From Epiperipatus broadwayi (taxonomy: Eukaryota; Onychophora; Udeonychophora; Euonychophora; Peripatidae), in contig JAQFVV010012537.1 of assembly GCA_028023455.1 (NCBI GenBank), forward strand, positions 1,366,001-1,430,000: a stretch of DNA of 64,000 nt. The letters run 5' to 3'. The notes beneath the pieces were generated by a model. The model ran no database searches. It saw nothing but the letters and a program-made list of their open reading frames with translations, and was not told where the DNA came from. Shown here one piece after another: positions 38,916 to 50,439 of this stretch (its first letter is position 1; every line of letters begins with the position of its first letter). The translations under genes were made by a program, and so were the position numbers.

Positions 38916-41900
38916 ATGCAAACAATTCCTCTTAAGTAGGCTATGAATAATCAAAAATAGAATTGACTCAATTCTTTTTCAAGTTTTTGATGTTTATATG
39001 CTTACCCCACCAACCCTGGTGGAAATTTAAAATGATCTTTATATATCAGCCAAATAAAAATAGGGTATTAATAATTAGTAAACTAATGACAAAATATCCA
39101 AAGATGGAAGAAGAATATTCTTTTTAATAACATTGATTTAATAAACAGAAGTTGATAATTAAATTATGATAATAGCATAATTAAATGTATATGTAATTTT
39201 GGCAATGAACCTTTCTCTCTCAGGCTATGAATACATAACACTCTGTATGTATAGTAAAGATCAAGAATAGAATGGATTCATCTATTCTGATGTTTATAAA
39301 CTTACTTTTGCCAAGAGAGGTGGAAATTTAGAATGAACTTAACTTATCAGTCACATTTTATTACCAATTATTATGAAACAAGAATATAAAAGATCTGATA
39401 GGTTAAATATAATATATGTATAAAATTAATCACTAAACATTTAAGTTTATATATAAAATTGGTTATAATTAGAACACATACATAAAAGACTGACTATCAT
39501 TTATGTGAGGATGTTCCGATATTTTAACACATGAGGGGTTTCTCATAAAATGCTTGCTTGCACAGTGAGAGATTGTTTTAAAAATTGCACTAAGCATTAA
39601 TTCCATTATTTGTAACAAAGTTATAGAAGTACAATAAAAATTAGAACAGTGTAATTAGTTACAGATATTGGTCAGGCACATTTGTCAATTTATTTTACAT
39701 ATATATTTCTTACAAGGTTATACTTTTGTTACATTGATTTTGTATTGGTGAGCAAATTATCTCCATTTACTTACTGTGAGATATGAATATTGAAATATTA
39801 TTGAGTAAAATACTATATATATGCAAGACTAATTGTTAAAACTTTCAAAACTAAAAAAAAAAAAAAACACATACACACAATCTTATTGATTATAAATAAA
39901 AATGATTTATCATTTCTGTGTGGATGTTCAATTCTTTCAAGTTTCTACTTCATCTGATGAATAGTGAGAGAGATTAGTATGTAAAATTTGAGTGATAGTT
40001 CATAATTTATAATTAGCTTTGGAAGATTTAATCACAAATCTGAATGATTTGCTTAATTACTCATATGCATATATAATTCTAATAATTTTAACATCTGTAA
40101 ATAAATTATAACTATTAAATATATAATATTGAGAATACAAATTTATTTATGAAGAAATTATTACACAAGTCAAAGAATAATTTTTAACAAACTTGCAGAT
40201 GATGATCATTTTCTCATATTAATGCTATTTTTTTTTGTTAAAAAAAGCTAGCCTTTTATCAGACCCCACATTCTTAAATCGTATATAAATTAAGCAGTAA
40301 TATTTTTTAAATCATGAAACTTTATATTATCAGTAATTTTCCCAATTATTAATCAAATTAGTTTATAGCTTCAAATAACACACAATAAAATTCTATCAAT
40401 TTTAATAAACCCTTAAGTAAAGCATTGCTATTAAATATGTAATGTCAAGAATATAAACTTATTCATAGAGTAACTAAACCCAAATACATTTCTATAATGA
40501 TTAACAACTCAAATTCTTAAAAAATCACTTTTTAACAAATATTGAAAAAGTTTATATATAATATATAAAACACTATAACAGAATAAAGAGTAAAATTAAC
40601 TTTAAAAAACCCAATATACTTTCAACATAATAGCATTATAATCATGATTTGTTAAAAAAAAAAAAACTACACTATTTTACTGTTAAAAAATTTAAAATTT
40701 TTTTGTTTTTGCTTATTTGAATGCTATTAGCTTTCTGATTCATCATATGTTCATTTGGTACAAGTAAAACAAGTTATCTTTAACCTTTTAATGTCTACCA
40801 CTTCTTTCTTCATAAATCGCCTCAACAGTACAAAGATCAGAACTATGTCCATATTCTTTTTTATAACTATAAAATACAAAAACATTTATTAAATTGGGTT
40901 TAGCTTTATTGTACAAATGAGAATGCTGTATCATTTTTGTTCTCAAATTTGCGTTAGTTTCACTGTTCTACATATGTGGGAAATCTAATTGGTTACACTC
41001 TATACAACATTAGACTGGTCCAATTTATCTACTTTATCTTTCACATTATTAATCAATCTATTAAAATTTATAGGCAATCTAAAGCCTACATTAAACTTAT
41101 CTGCACATATCATTCACTTTTATTTCCAATACTAAGTACATATGTTGGGGATATCAATTTTTTAACAGTTCTAACTTTTTTGTTTTCATATATAAAATTT
41201 CTTTTAAAATTATCTATCTACTTCCCACCTTTTACCTATCCACCCATCTACCTGTCTATCCATATCAGTTATACTAAATCAAAGGTTCTTTGATAGCTCT
41301 ACCAAAAAACATTGAAAGAGAAGATATATCATTATCATGTTTATGATAGTGTGATTTTAATGTTTTTTTCCTGGTTTACTCTTTATTTAAGGATATCCAG
41401 ATACACATTATTAGATCAATAATTGGATGACTACTTATGTCAATTTTGAAAGAAAACTCCAATGTCTGTTTGGAAACTAAAAAATAGGCTGTGTATATTT
41501 AAAATAATAAGATCATCTATATTTATATATAAATACATTACCTTCCAAATAATCAATAAGATAACTAAATGAATGTATAGCTTTACTGATGGAGGGTTAA
41601 TAGAAAGTTTGAGAAAGTACTTGAATTGGAATCAATCTGAAGATCTCACATTCCAAAATCATACATTGTATGATAAAAAATTTAAAAATAAGAGTACATA
41701 TGAAGCTAATCACTAAAAACTGAAAGATTTTGAAAAATAGTACATAATTTTGAACTCTTTTAATTAAGATTAATTATGAAAGATGATGCATTATTAAGTC
41801 TTATATTAACTTATATCCGAATGATATTTAGCTTATTTAATAAATTTTCTAAAATAAATATATACCTGAATGTAGATCAGAAGGTATTTTAAAGATTGAA

Positions 41901-41994
41901 TAGTCTACTTTTTAAAAAAGCTAGATGTTAAAAAATGTTCTTAAGAAAAGTATAATGTTGTTCTCTATTTTGTTTATAAATTTAAAAAGACAAT

Positions 41995-42515
41995 CTTCAC
42001 ATATACCAGTATCATTCTCATAAAACTAGTAGCAAAAAAAGTTTGCTATCTGAACCATTTAAACATTTCATTTTAATTTATTCATCACATGTAACTAATT
42101 TTAAATAAACATCACCTGACCACCTCCTCTTATGCTTGTGTATAACTGTTGTTAAAACAAAACTCACTATATATATTGCCACACACAGCAAGCTAGAGTA
42201 ATCAATGGATGCCAAAAGGCTTTGTGCATAAAATCCCCATCTAGTGCCTATATTGTCTTCACATATATCAGTATCATTCTCATAAAACTAGTAGCAAAAA
42301 AAGTTTGCTATCTGAACCATTTAAACATTTCATTTTAATTTGATCATCATATATAACTAATTTTAAATAAACATCACCTGACCACCTCCTCTTATGCTTG
42401 TGTATAACTGTTGTTAAAACAAAACTCACTATATATATATATTGCCACACACAGCAAGCTAGAGTAATCAATGGATGCCAGAAGGCTTTGTGCATAAAAT
42501 CCCCATCTAGTGCCT
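41995..42515. repeat. 262-bp tandem duplication spanning intron and element edge
   Basis: The block starting CTTCACATATA with GTATCATTCTCATAAAACTAG at 42009 recurs at 42271, period 262. Each copy includes plain intron sequence and the left end of the palindromic element that follows. The duplication therefore happened after that insertion. Confidence 0.85.
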
Positions 42516-43247
42516 ACTCATCCAATATCCCCAGACTAGTTTCTGGCTTATGACCTTTGTCAGTGAGGAGCCTTGGAACTGAGAGCACTGCATCTAGATC
42601 TTAGGATCTAATGCAACCCTCCAGCAACCACCTTTTATCTCCATTTAACTACAAAACTATGAGTCTTAAACTAGTCTGGGGATATTGGATGAGTAGGCAC
42701 TAGATGGGGATTTTATGCACAAGCCTTCTGGCATCTATTGATTACTCTAGCTTTCTATGTGTGGCAATATATATAGTGAGTTTTGCCTGTTTTAACAACA
42801 GTTATACCCAAGCATAAGAGAAGGTGGTTATGTGATGTTTATTGGCTTAAAACCAATCCTGCCTAATAGGATAAGGGTGGCTATGGTTATTAAAGAATCA
42901 AAGACACCAAAATGTATGGGTACTGAACTGGGTTCAGGTCCATATGACTATATAAGCTAATAGGCTTGGATTGAAAACATTAAGGTGTTTTCAATTTTAG
43001 ACTCATAGTTTTGTAGTTAAATGGAGGTAAAAAATGTTTGCTGGAGTGTTGCATTAGATCCTAAGATCTAGATGCAGGGCTCTCAGATCCAAGGCTCCTC
43101 ACTGACGAAGGCCATAAGCCAGAAACTAGTCTGGGGATATTGGATGAGTAGGCACTAGATGGGGGTTTTATGCACAAGCCTTCTGGCATCCAATGATTAC
43201 TCTAGCTTGCTGTGTGTGGCAATATATATAGTGAGTTTTGCCTGTTT
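42371..43247. mobile_element. Inverted-repeat element, CATAA-hammerhead-like family, copy B
   Basis: Forward arm (42371-42667) and inverted arms (42668-42846 and about 42940-43247), sharing AGAGTAATCAATGGATGCC, TAGGCACTAGATGGGG, CCAAGGCTCCTCACTGAC and AGAAACTAGTCTGGGG. TAATTTTAAATAA flanks it (42358-42370 and 43248-43260), a 13-bp target duplication. The inverted part is itself partly doubled. No coding content. Confidence 0.8.
43102..43126 (+). ncRNA. Hammerhead-like core, CATAA-loop family
   Basis: CTGACGA (43102-43108) matches CUGANGA. Then A, a stem GGC-CATAA-GCC, an extra A, and GAAAC (43122-43126). The extra A before GAAAC departs from the consensus, and I could not find convincing stem I/III partners. 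Opposite-arm copies read CTGACAA, so most copies look inactive. Confidence 0.45.
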
Positions 43248-44941
43248 TAATTTTAAATAACTTAGTGTTAGAACATTCCCTAACAAAACTGAATTTTTAT
43301 AGTAAAAAAATGTGCAACAGCATGTTTTACTTCACTACTATACTTTTTTTTACACTCACAATTTTAATTACTGAGTGAACATGTGCATGCACATTTTAAA
43401 TGACATTCTAGTTTAATTTTCTTACAAGCTATCAATATATATCATACATCTGTTATGATAGTGCAGGCTTAATTCATTATGTTAATTTAGAAATAACTAA
43501 AAGGCTTTTCAAATTAATAAATATTCTTAGATGTTTTTTTTTACTATTAAAATATTTTTAGATGCTTTTCAGAAAATAAAAAGAACATATAAACTTCTAA
43601 ATTAAAATCTAATAGTCATAGTGATTGAAAATTAATAACATTATTTCCTACATTTTTCAATAAATTGCTGTATCTAGAAAAAAAATCTAATTGCTGCTTA
43701 TGCAAATTGCAATCTTATTTCTTATTTGTGGTAAAACTAACTGCCTTCCTACTCCACAAAAAAATATAACTCAAGATCTTCTTTATTCGTGCAATAAATT
43801 CATTTATATGACTGCATTTATTTGTCAAATACAATATTATTGGCATTACTGAGACTACTTTAGTAGATGTAAAAAATTTAGATTTAGGAAATTTTGGATT
43901 AATTATGTAGTTCTTTTCACATAAATTTTTTAAAATATTTTTGACAAGAACTATGCTGAATTTTCATTTTTGTTTATCTCTACTAAATGCTTTTTAATGT
44001 CAGATTTTTTAAAAATAAAAAATACTGAAAGATAAAATGTGTTTGAGAAAATAATAAATTTTTTTATCAAATTATCAAAAGTATGAACTATTTAGGATGG
44101 TTATTTTGTTCTTTTTTTAAAAAAAGATTAATTTTGAATATGCTTTTCGATAAAATGTACTACCATCATTAATGTTCTAAATATATAAAACATTCACCAA
44201 TAAAAGAGAGTTATAGTTTGATACAGTAGAAGATTAGCAGATTCAAAAGTTTAAGATCTATCCATGGATTGTGTCTCCAGATCTGTTACTTCGAGCACTC
44301 ACATTCCTTATGAATTCTTGGCATAAAGCTATTCGAATGTTTAATTTTTTTTTAATAAAACACAAAGTACTTAAGCATTATTATACATTATTTTTCAATT
44401 AGCCATAGCTATATCAAAAAGAAAATGATGTTAAAATTAAATTAATTAAGAATATGCAATTTTTAAGGTGCCATCACAATAGAAATTAATGCTGATTTGA
44501 AAATTAGTTCCCAAATTAAGCATAAAATGTAAATTATTACAACTGAATATATCATATTTTTGTATTTCTTTCTAAATATAACTGATGAAATGTTCTTACA
44601 GTAAAAAAAAAAAATCAGTAATAATAATTTTCAACGAACCTTTTTTTTCATTTTATTTCTATGTACAAAAATACTGTTTATTCAAAAATTAAAACATAAA
44701 AGAGAATTTTTTAAAATATAGATTATTTTTAAAAATCAAATAAAACGATGTGTCTATAGTTTGTATAAAAAATTTTATATAATCATAGAAAAGTATAAAT
44801 AAAATATTATATAGGTATAGGACTGTGGTTATTTATCCTATAATTCTTTTCTTATCAATTAATAAGATATTACTTATAATACTTCACTCATATACACTTT
44901 AATGCAATTAATTTTCTTAAAAACTTTTTTATTTTCTTACA

Positions 44942-44969
44942 GTTTCGACTGTCCAGCAGTCTTCTTCAG
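44942..44969 (-). ncRNA. Hammerhead ribozyme core (left arm)
   Basis: On the minus strand: CTGAAGA, A, stem II GACTG-CTGGA-CAGTC (5 bp), GAAAC. This is the conserved CUGANGA/GAAA catalytic core. Stem I, stem III and the cleavage site are not resolved from reading alone. Confidence 0.65.
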
Positions 44970-45016
44970 AGCTCTATCTTCCTTACAGTTAAAACAACTG
45001 TAAGAAAGATAGAGCT

Positions 45017-45044
45017 CTGAAGAAGACTGCTGGACAGTCGAAAC
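45017..45044 (+). ncRNA. Hammerhead ribozyme core (right arm)
   Basis: CTGAAGA at 45017-45023, stem II GACTG-CTGGA-CAGTC, GAAAC at 45040-45044. Identical in core to the opposed copy at 44942-44969. Confidence 0.65.
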
Positions 45045-45485
45045 TGTAAGAAAATAAAGAAGTTTTTAAGAACATTAATTGCATTAAAGTGTATATGAGT
45101 GAAGTATTATAAGTAATATATATGGTTATATGAAGATATGCAAAGAAAGTGAAGGACAATTAATAAGATATTATAATATTTCTACTATTACTTCCACTTT
45201 TTTAATTTTAAAGTGCCCTGTGCAGATTAGTACAATATTTAAATGCATGTTTGAGAGCTTAAAGTTCTTGGATTAAAGTTTAATCTGTCACTTTTAGTGC
45301 TTGAATGTCAGTGATATGACTTCCAAAGTGACTAACCATTCAATTATATTTAATTTATTTTTACTATGATTAAATTTAATTAGAATTTTCTAAGTTTTAA
45401 ATAAATTATTTTCAATATTATAGTATATGCATGTTATATAGCTTTCTTTACCTATATAATTATCTAACTATAAATATTAAAATCA

Positions 45486-45590
45486 CCCTCCCAAATGTTA
45501 TGATATTTCAAGAATACCCTCTGTATAATTAAAGTCAGAACTTCAAATAGGGCATTGCTGAAATACCATAATGTTTGGGAGATATTTAAT
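45486..45590. repeat. Short inverted repeat (~35-bp arms)
   Basis: CTCCCAAATGTTATGATATTTC (45489 on, split by small mismatches) faces TGAAATACCATAATGTTTGGGAG ending near 45584. It lies just left of the larger palindrome at 45600. Confidence 0.65.
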
Positions 45591-45599
45591 TATATATAT

Positions 45600-45797
45600 A
45601 TAATCTTAAAATTAAATATTAGTGAATACAGTAATCAAAAATTTTTGAAAAAGACAAAATATAATTGTCACTTAGGAGTGCTTGTCAACTAGAACAAAGA
45701 CTATGAGGATAATCGAACCTCTTAAGTGACGATTATATTTTGTCTTTTTCAAAAATTTTTGATTGCTGTATTCACTAATATTTAATTATAAGATTAT
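45600..45797. mobile_element. Palindromic element, ~75-bp arms
   Basis: Arms 45600-45675 and 45722-45797 are near-perfect reverse complements (TTAGTGAATACAG, AAAAATTTTTGAAAAAGAC, GTCACTTA). The 46-base centre holds, on the minus strand, AGGTTCGATTATCC, which resembles a B box with a 2-base insertion. No coding content. Confidence 0.75.
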
Positions 45798-45972
45798 GTA
45801 TATTACTTCGAAGAAATGCAGACATCGATTTATAATATTATTGCATATATATATATACCTAATCAAGTATCTAATTAATATATTTTGTTACATACATAAT
45901 ATTTACATATTAGTTAAATAATAAGTTAATAGAGGAGGCTTAATTGTGCTCATACAATTGAAGTAAATATTA

Positions 45973-46332
45973 GATCATCTAATGTAATCTCCATAAAGGA
46001 AAATGGTAGTTTGCAAATAATAATGTCCAAATCATTATTTATTTATTTTTTACCAATAAAACTCCTTTTTTATGTTTGTAGATGTTATATATAATAAAGA
46101 ATACTTCTTAATGTCAGACTTGAGAACATAAAATTCAAATTTATTTTATTATAATGAATATGTGAATTGCAATTATTTTCATTCTTGCAAGTTGTTGATG
46201 TGAGAATTTATTACATATATTATCTAGACACTAGCAGAAAAAATTCCTCATGTTAGCGAACAAATATAGTGATTTGAACATTATTACTTGTGAAAACCAT
46301 GCTGCTCTTATAGAGATTACATCAGATGATCT
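45973..46332. mobile_element. Inverted-repeat element, ~66-bp diverged arms
   Basis: AGATCATCTAATGTAATCTC (45973 on) and AATAATGTCCAAATCA face TGATTTGAACATTATT and GAGATTACATCAGATGATCT (ending about 46332). Arms are diverged and separated by about 225 bp. An old MITE-like repeat. Confidence 0.6.
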
Positions 46333-47527
46333 ACAATATATATGTAGTATTTTAAAAAGCTTATTAAATGTATAAAATTGAATATGTGCAATAAAATATA
46401 TATACAAACAGACACAAATTAATACACAATGGATTCCAAAATCTCAATACTAAAGATGCTCTATTTCTGGATTTTCTAGAATAGTATTTTGATGAAATTC
46501 TGAGATTCCAGAATTACAATTGCTAGTTGTATTTATCAGATACTAATACCTGCAGGAAATATCCAGCTATTTTCATTAAGAGAATAGTGCAATTAAATAT
46601 ATATTATTTCATTAATTAGTCAATTTATTTGTAACAAAGTTGTGAGGTTCTCTTTAAAAGTTTACACTGAATGATATCAATAATAATAGATATCAATGGC
46701 ACAAATTGAAGGATTATTAAAGATTGAATGATGCAAGCTTGAGTTCTCAGCAGTTATTGTAATAGCTTCACTGGCTACAAAATCTTACCCAATCTTTGAT
46801 GGTAGTGGATTTATGTGACATGAGAAGTTTTGACCAGAGACTTATAATAATAGTTTTCATCATGTGTCCATAGGTGTTATTCAATAATTATCATCAAAAA
46901 CACAATGCTTTTCTATAAGATATATTTGTACAAGATGCCATCATTTATATCAGATACGTTCCAGTACATATATTAAACAATTTGATAGTATATGAATACC
47001 ATTTTATTTTTGCATTTTTGACATTATAATACCATATGGTTACACAGCATGAATGCATGCTAAAATGGTGTACAAAGAATCCAGCTGCTTCTTTAGCCTC
47101 TTGAGTATTGGGCCTGGGTAGAGTCTTTTAAATAATGCTTCAACAATATCTTCAAAATTCTAAAACATTGCTGACATACAAAAACAGTTACTATAGATAA
47201 TCACACAACTCAGGCACTATTAGAAATCTTGTAACTTGATACCACAGCTGTGAATTGACTGCTTATAAGATGATTCTTTACTTTCTTCTACTAAGTAGTG
47301 AGTTTTGCTTTATTTCCAACATTCTTTTTCTATTTTATGCAATGACATTATAAATCCAACTTGCATTTCTTTTTCACCATAAAGATATGAGTCAAATTAA
47401 AAATATTGATGACAGACATTTTTAAAACAATTTAAAAACTTTATTATACAGAATTAAAATTTCAGCAAAGTAAAAAATTAACAAAAAAATTAAGTATTAA
47501 TCAGTAAGAAATAATAAAATATCTTAC

Positions 47528-47650
47528 CTACACAAGTTTCTCCTCCAATTGAAATTTTATATCCAGGATTACATTGACATTTATAGGAGCCATCAACATT
47601 TATACATATACCATTAGCACACATGCCTATAGTGTCGCATTCATTCTTAT
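47528..47650 (-). CDS. cbEGF-module exon (fibrillin-like gene), first visible
   Basis: A 123-base exon with acceptor TTTTTTATAG before 47650 and donor GTAAGA after 47528 on the minus strand, phase 1 at both borders. The module reads [D]KNEC-DTIGM-C-ANGI-C-INVDGSYK-C-Q-C-NPGYKISIGGET-C-V. It has six cysteines, a DxNEC calcium site if the upstream exon ends in G as the others do, and C-x-N-x4-Y-x-C-x-C. It is the 5'-most part of the gene visible; earlier exons, signal peptide and any TB/8-Cys domains would lie beyond 64000. The product should be secreted extracellular matrix protein. Confidence 0.88.
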
Positions 47651-47705
47651 CTATAAAAAAAAAGGATTAATATTTCAATGTTAACAATCATCATGGTTAT
47701 TCAAT

Positions 47706-47882
47706 ATTTATATATAAATAAAATAAAATTTCTATTATGGAATAAATATTGTAATAAAAATAATGAATTATAATGGTGATAATATATTTATAAAAATTAT
47801 AACAAACTATAGAAGTACTTAGAGTTAATTTCTTAACTAAAAACCATCTAATTTCAAATGTGGTGAAAATAAACATCATCAG
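47706..47882. repeat. Single arm of the 54.1-kb palindromic repeat
   Basis: AATTTCTATTATGGAATAAATATTG and its continuation to AAACATCATCA match 54112-54275 closely in the same orientation, and 54725-54870 in reverse complement. Confidence 0.75.
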
Positions 47883-48340
47883 GTAATATTCCAAAATTCC
47901 TGAATTTTAACATTAACAATATTTTTTTATAAATATATTATTATCATTATTAATATGTATAATTTTTTTTTACAAAACGTTCTTTTTACATAAAAAGGAA
48001 AAAAAAACATATAATATTTATCAACACTTTCATAATAAGATAGAAATTAAACTGAGAGAGTGCAAACCACTCAAGCACTTAGCCAATCAGATCGCAAATA
48101 TTGAGACAGAGGATTTAACAAGAAAAGAGTGGTTCCACTCTCTTCTTTACTTGTCTTTCTATATATCCAAGCCAGTCCAAAGTACTTATATCTGAAAGCG
48201 TGAATCTTAAATATCTTCACACTCAACTCAGAAAGCTTCCATTAAAATATTAATTAAAGTTTGAATATTTTTTAGAACTTTTTATATTAAAGATAAAACT
48301 AATATAAAAATTATGATATAACTATACTGGAAAAATTCAA

Positions 48341-48414
48341 CAGATCAAGAAATAGTTTTTATCACAGATCCAAGAAATAGTTTTATCACAGATCCAAGAA
48401 ATAGTTTTATCACA
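48341..48414. repeat. 24-bp tandem repeat, three copies
   Basis: CAGATCCAAGAAATAGTTTT followed by ATCA occurs three times; the first copy has one base missing and one extra T. Confidence 0.85.
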
Positions 48415-50439
48415 ACTTGATAATAATACATACAATTGTATTATTAACCAGTTTTTATCTTCTTTTTATTGAATAAACCACTATACAACAAAGTTCTTTT
48501 ATCAGCATTAGAATGTATCAATAAATATCAAGCCAGAAGTATTTTTTTAAAAATCTATAACTTACTGACTTTTGAATTTACAATGAAATAATATAAAACT
48601 GAATATGGAAGAAGCTAATAAAACATAAAATAGATAGTCTATATTTATTTGCTACTCAAATAAATATCATAGCACTAACACATGAAGATTGTGTTTAGTT
48701 AAGGTCCATCTAAAAGAGATTAATTATTTATTATTGGAAGACAGTGTGACCCTGATGGTTTGTGAAACTAATTTTATTTAGCACAAGTAGGTTTTTATCT
48801 CTTCTAATCCATTCCTAATGGACTAGCAATTTATTTACTTAAAAATTATGACTTTGTGGAAATATGTCCAGAAAACAAATATATATAATCAGTGTAAAAA
48901 AAAAAAATTCAGGCAAAAAATGATCAAAAGTCAGTTTGGAAGAAATACATTTAATGTGAAAAAACAAAATGACAAGATAAATTGTTTATATTGTGGTTTT
49001 ATGATATGTTCTGAGAATGTTATTAGTTTAATGTGAAAACCTTATATTTTTTTATAATGCAGTTACTATTTCTATAATATAGTTACAATTCATCTATTTG
49101 CTAGAATAATTGTGATAGTTAATTTAGTCAGTAAGAGTATAAGAGATATATAGCTAGAGGAAGACAAAGAAAGCAATATTTCTCTGAGCATATTTCTCAG
49201 AAGTAGCACCTTTTCAGAAATTTTTAAAATTATTTAGTTCACTTATCTAAGTAAACTATGCTCTTCTAGCATAATAAAATCCACTACTTACAATTGTATA
49301 TCAATTGAATATGACAAAAGTTCATTATGATCAAGAAAAGTTTATAATAAAAACATTATACTGAATACATTTTTTTTAAAGAATCCAATTTTTTAATGTA
49401 TAAAAAAAGGGTCTTATACACACCATCAATAAAAAATATTTTAAAAATTATATTGCATAAAAATGTAACTAAATATTTTCTAATAAATTGCTTTAAAATT
49501 AAAAAAACAAAACAAATACCATGTAGATTAGTATTAAATGATCATATAAAAAAATCATTAAACATTCTGTTTCAAATGTTTAGCAAATGTAAAATAAAGT
49601 CTCAGATAATAACCAATCAGATTCAGAATGATTCTTGTGATGAAACTGATGAATCAATATTATGTGAAAAAAATGTGATTGCATTCACCAACATAAATTT
49701 CACAAATACTTGATAAAACATTGATACATTTTATAAAGCAATTATATACAAGTATATATTTTATCATTTATTCCATTAACATTTCAATCATATTCCATGG
49801 TCATCTTTAAGAAGAAACAAATATTGTGCCTTTTTATTAGTATCCTTATCCTAAAATAAAATTGAGAATAAAATTTTGTGTTGTATAATTTTAAATTTTA
49901 TTAAATCAAAAAGATGGGTACTTATTAAGCTGGGAAAAGTAATTGCCATTTTAGTTATCAGAAGGTTTAAACTTGGGTTTAGTTAATTTAAAAGTTATAA
50001 AGGATATGATGTGTAAAATAATTAACAAAAATATATATCAGAGATATATAACAATCTATAAAGTCATTATATAGCACTTAAGAAAATAGTGAAGTTCAAA
50101 CTTTATCTTATACATAAGCATGTGTTATATAGGTAGATAATTATTTATCTGTGAACATTTTATTTTATAAATAAAATCGATTATTGTTATTTCTGGCTAA
50201 ATTTTAAATGGTGTTTAAGAGTAGATAAATAATATTCATTTTACAAAAATAGTGTTCTAAACCAAGAAAGTAAACTGTATTCAATCCAATTTCTAGAAAG
50301 AAAAAAAAATCTTTATTTTAATTTTTTAAAAAAGTAAGTCATATATATATATAATTACTTTTATAAGTTTGTACTTACAAAAATGTAATACAGAGAGCAT
50401 ACCAATAGCTCAAACAAGCTCTTAATTGGTAAGTGCAGT
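48415..50439. other. AT-rich stretch upstream of the first visible exon
   Basis: No supported gene. The frames at 48848-49036 and 49396-49713 have no domain and an AT-driven composition. Confidence 0.45.

Larger units (their letters stand above)
44873..45156. mobile_element. 284-bp head-to-head hammerhead element (non-autonomous PLE-like)
   Basis: Two ~120-bp arms (44873-44990 and 44996-45118) are near-perfect reverse complements around AAAAC, followed by a 38-base single tail. CAATTAATAAGATATTA flanks the block (44856-44872 and 45157-45173), a 17-bp target duplication. Each arm carries a CUGAAGA...GAAAC hammerhead core on opposite strands. The core matches the style known from PLE terminal repeats, and the PLE on the same contig has one too. 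There is no coding capacity, so it would depend on a PLE enzyme. Confidence 0.85.
38140..47527 (-). other. 9.4-kb intron of the cbEGF gene
   Basis: Lies between the donor at 47527 (GTAAGA on minus) and the acceptor at 38140, phase 1 (CV-D-VDEC). It holds the palindromic elements at 42-46.3 kb and direct repeats near 38.7-39.4 kb. The stretches 39361-41990, 43261-44855 and 46340-47520 show nothing else that I can support. Confidence 0.7.

Noticed and set aside
48055-48145. GAGAGTG...CACTCTC inverted repeat as a structured RNA
   Set aside because: Short arms with mismatches and no second copy seen; too weak to report.
49396-49713. 105-codon frame as a gene
   Set aside because: Lys/Ile/Asn-rich composition as expected of AT-rich DNA, no domain, no splice or promoter context.
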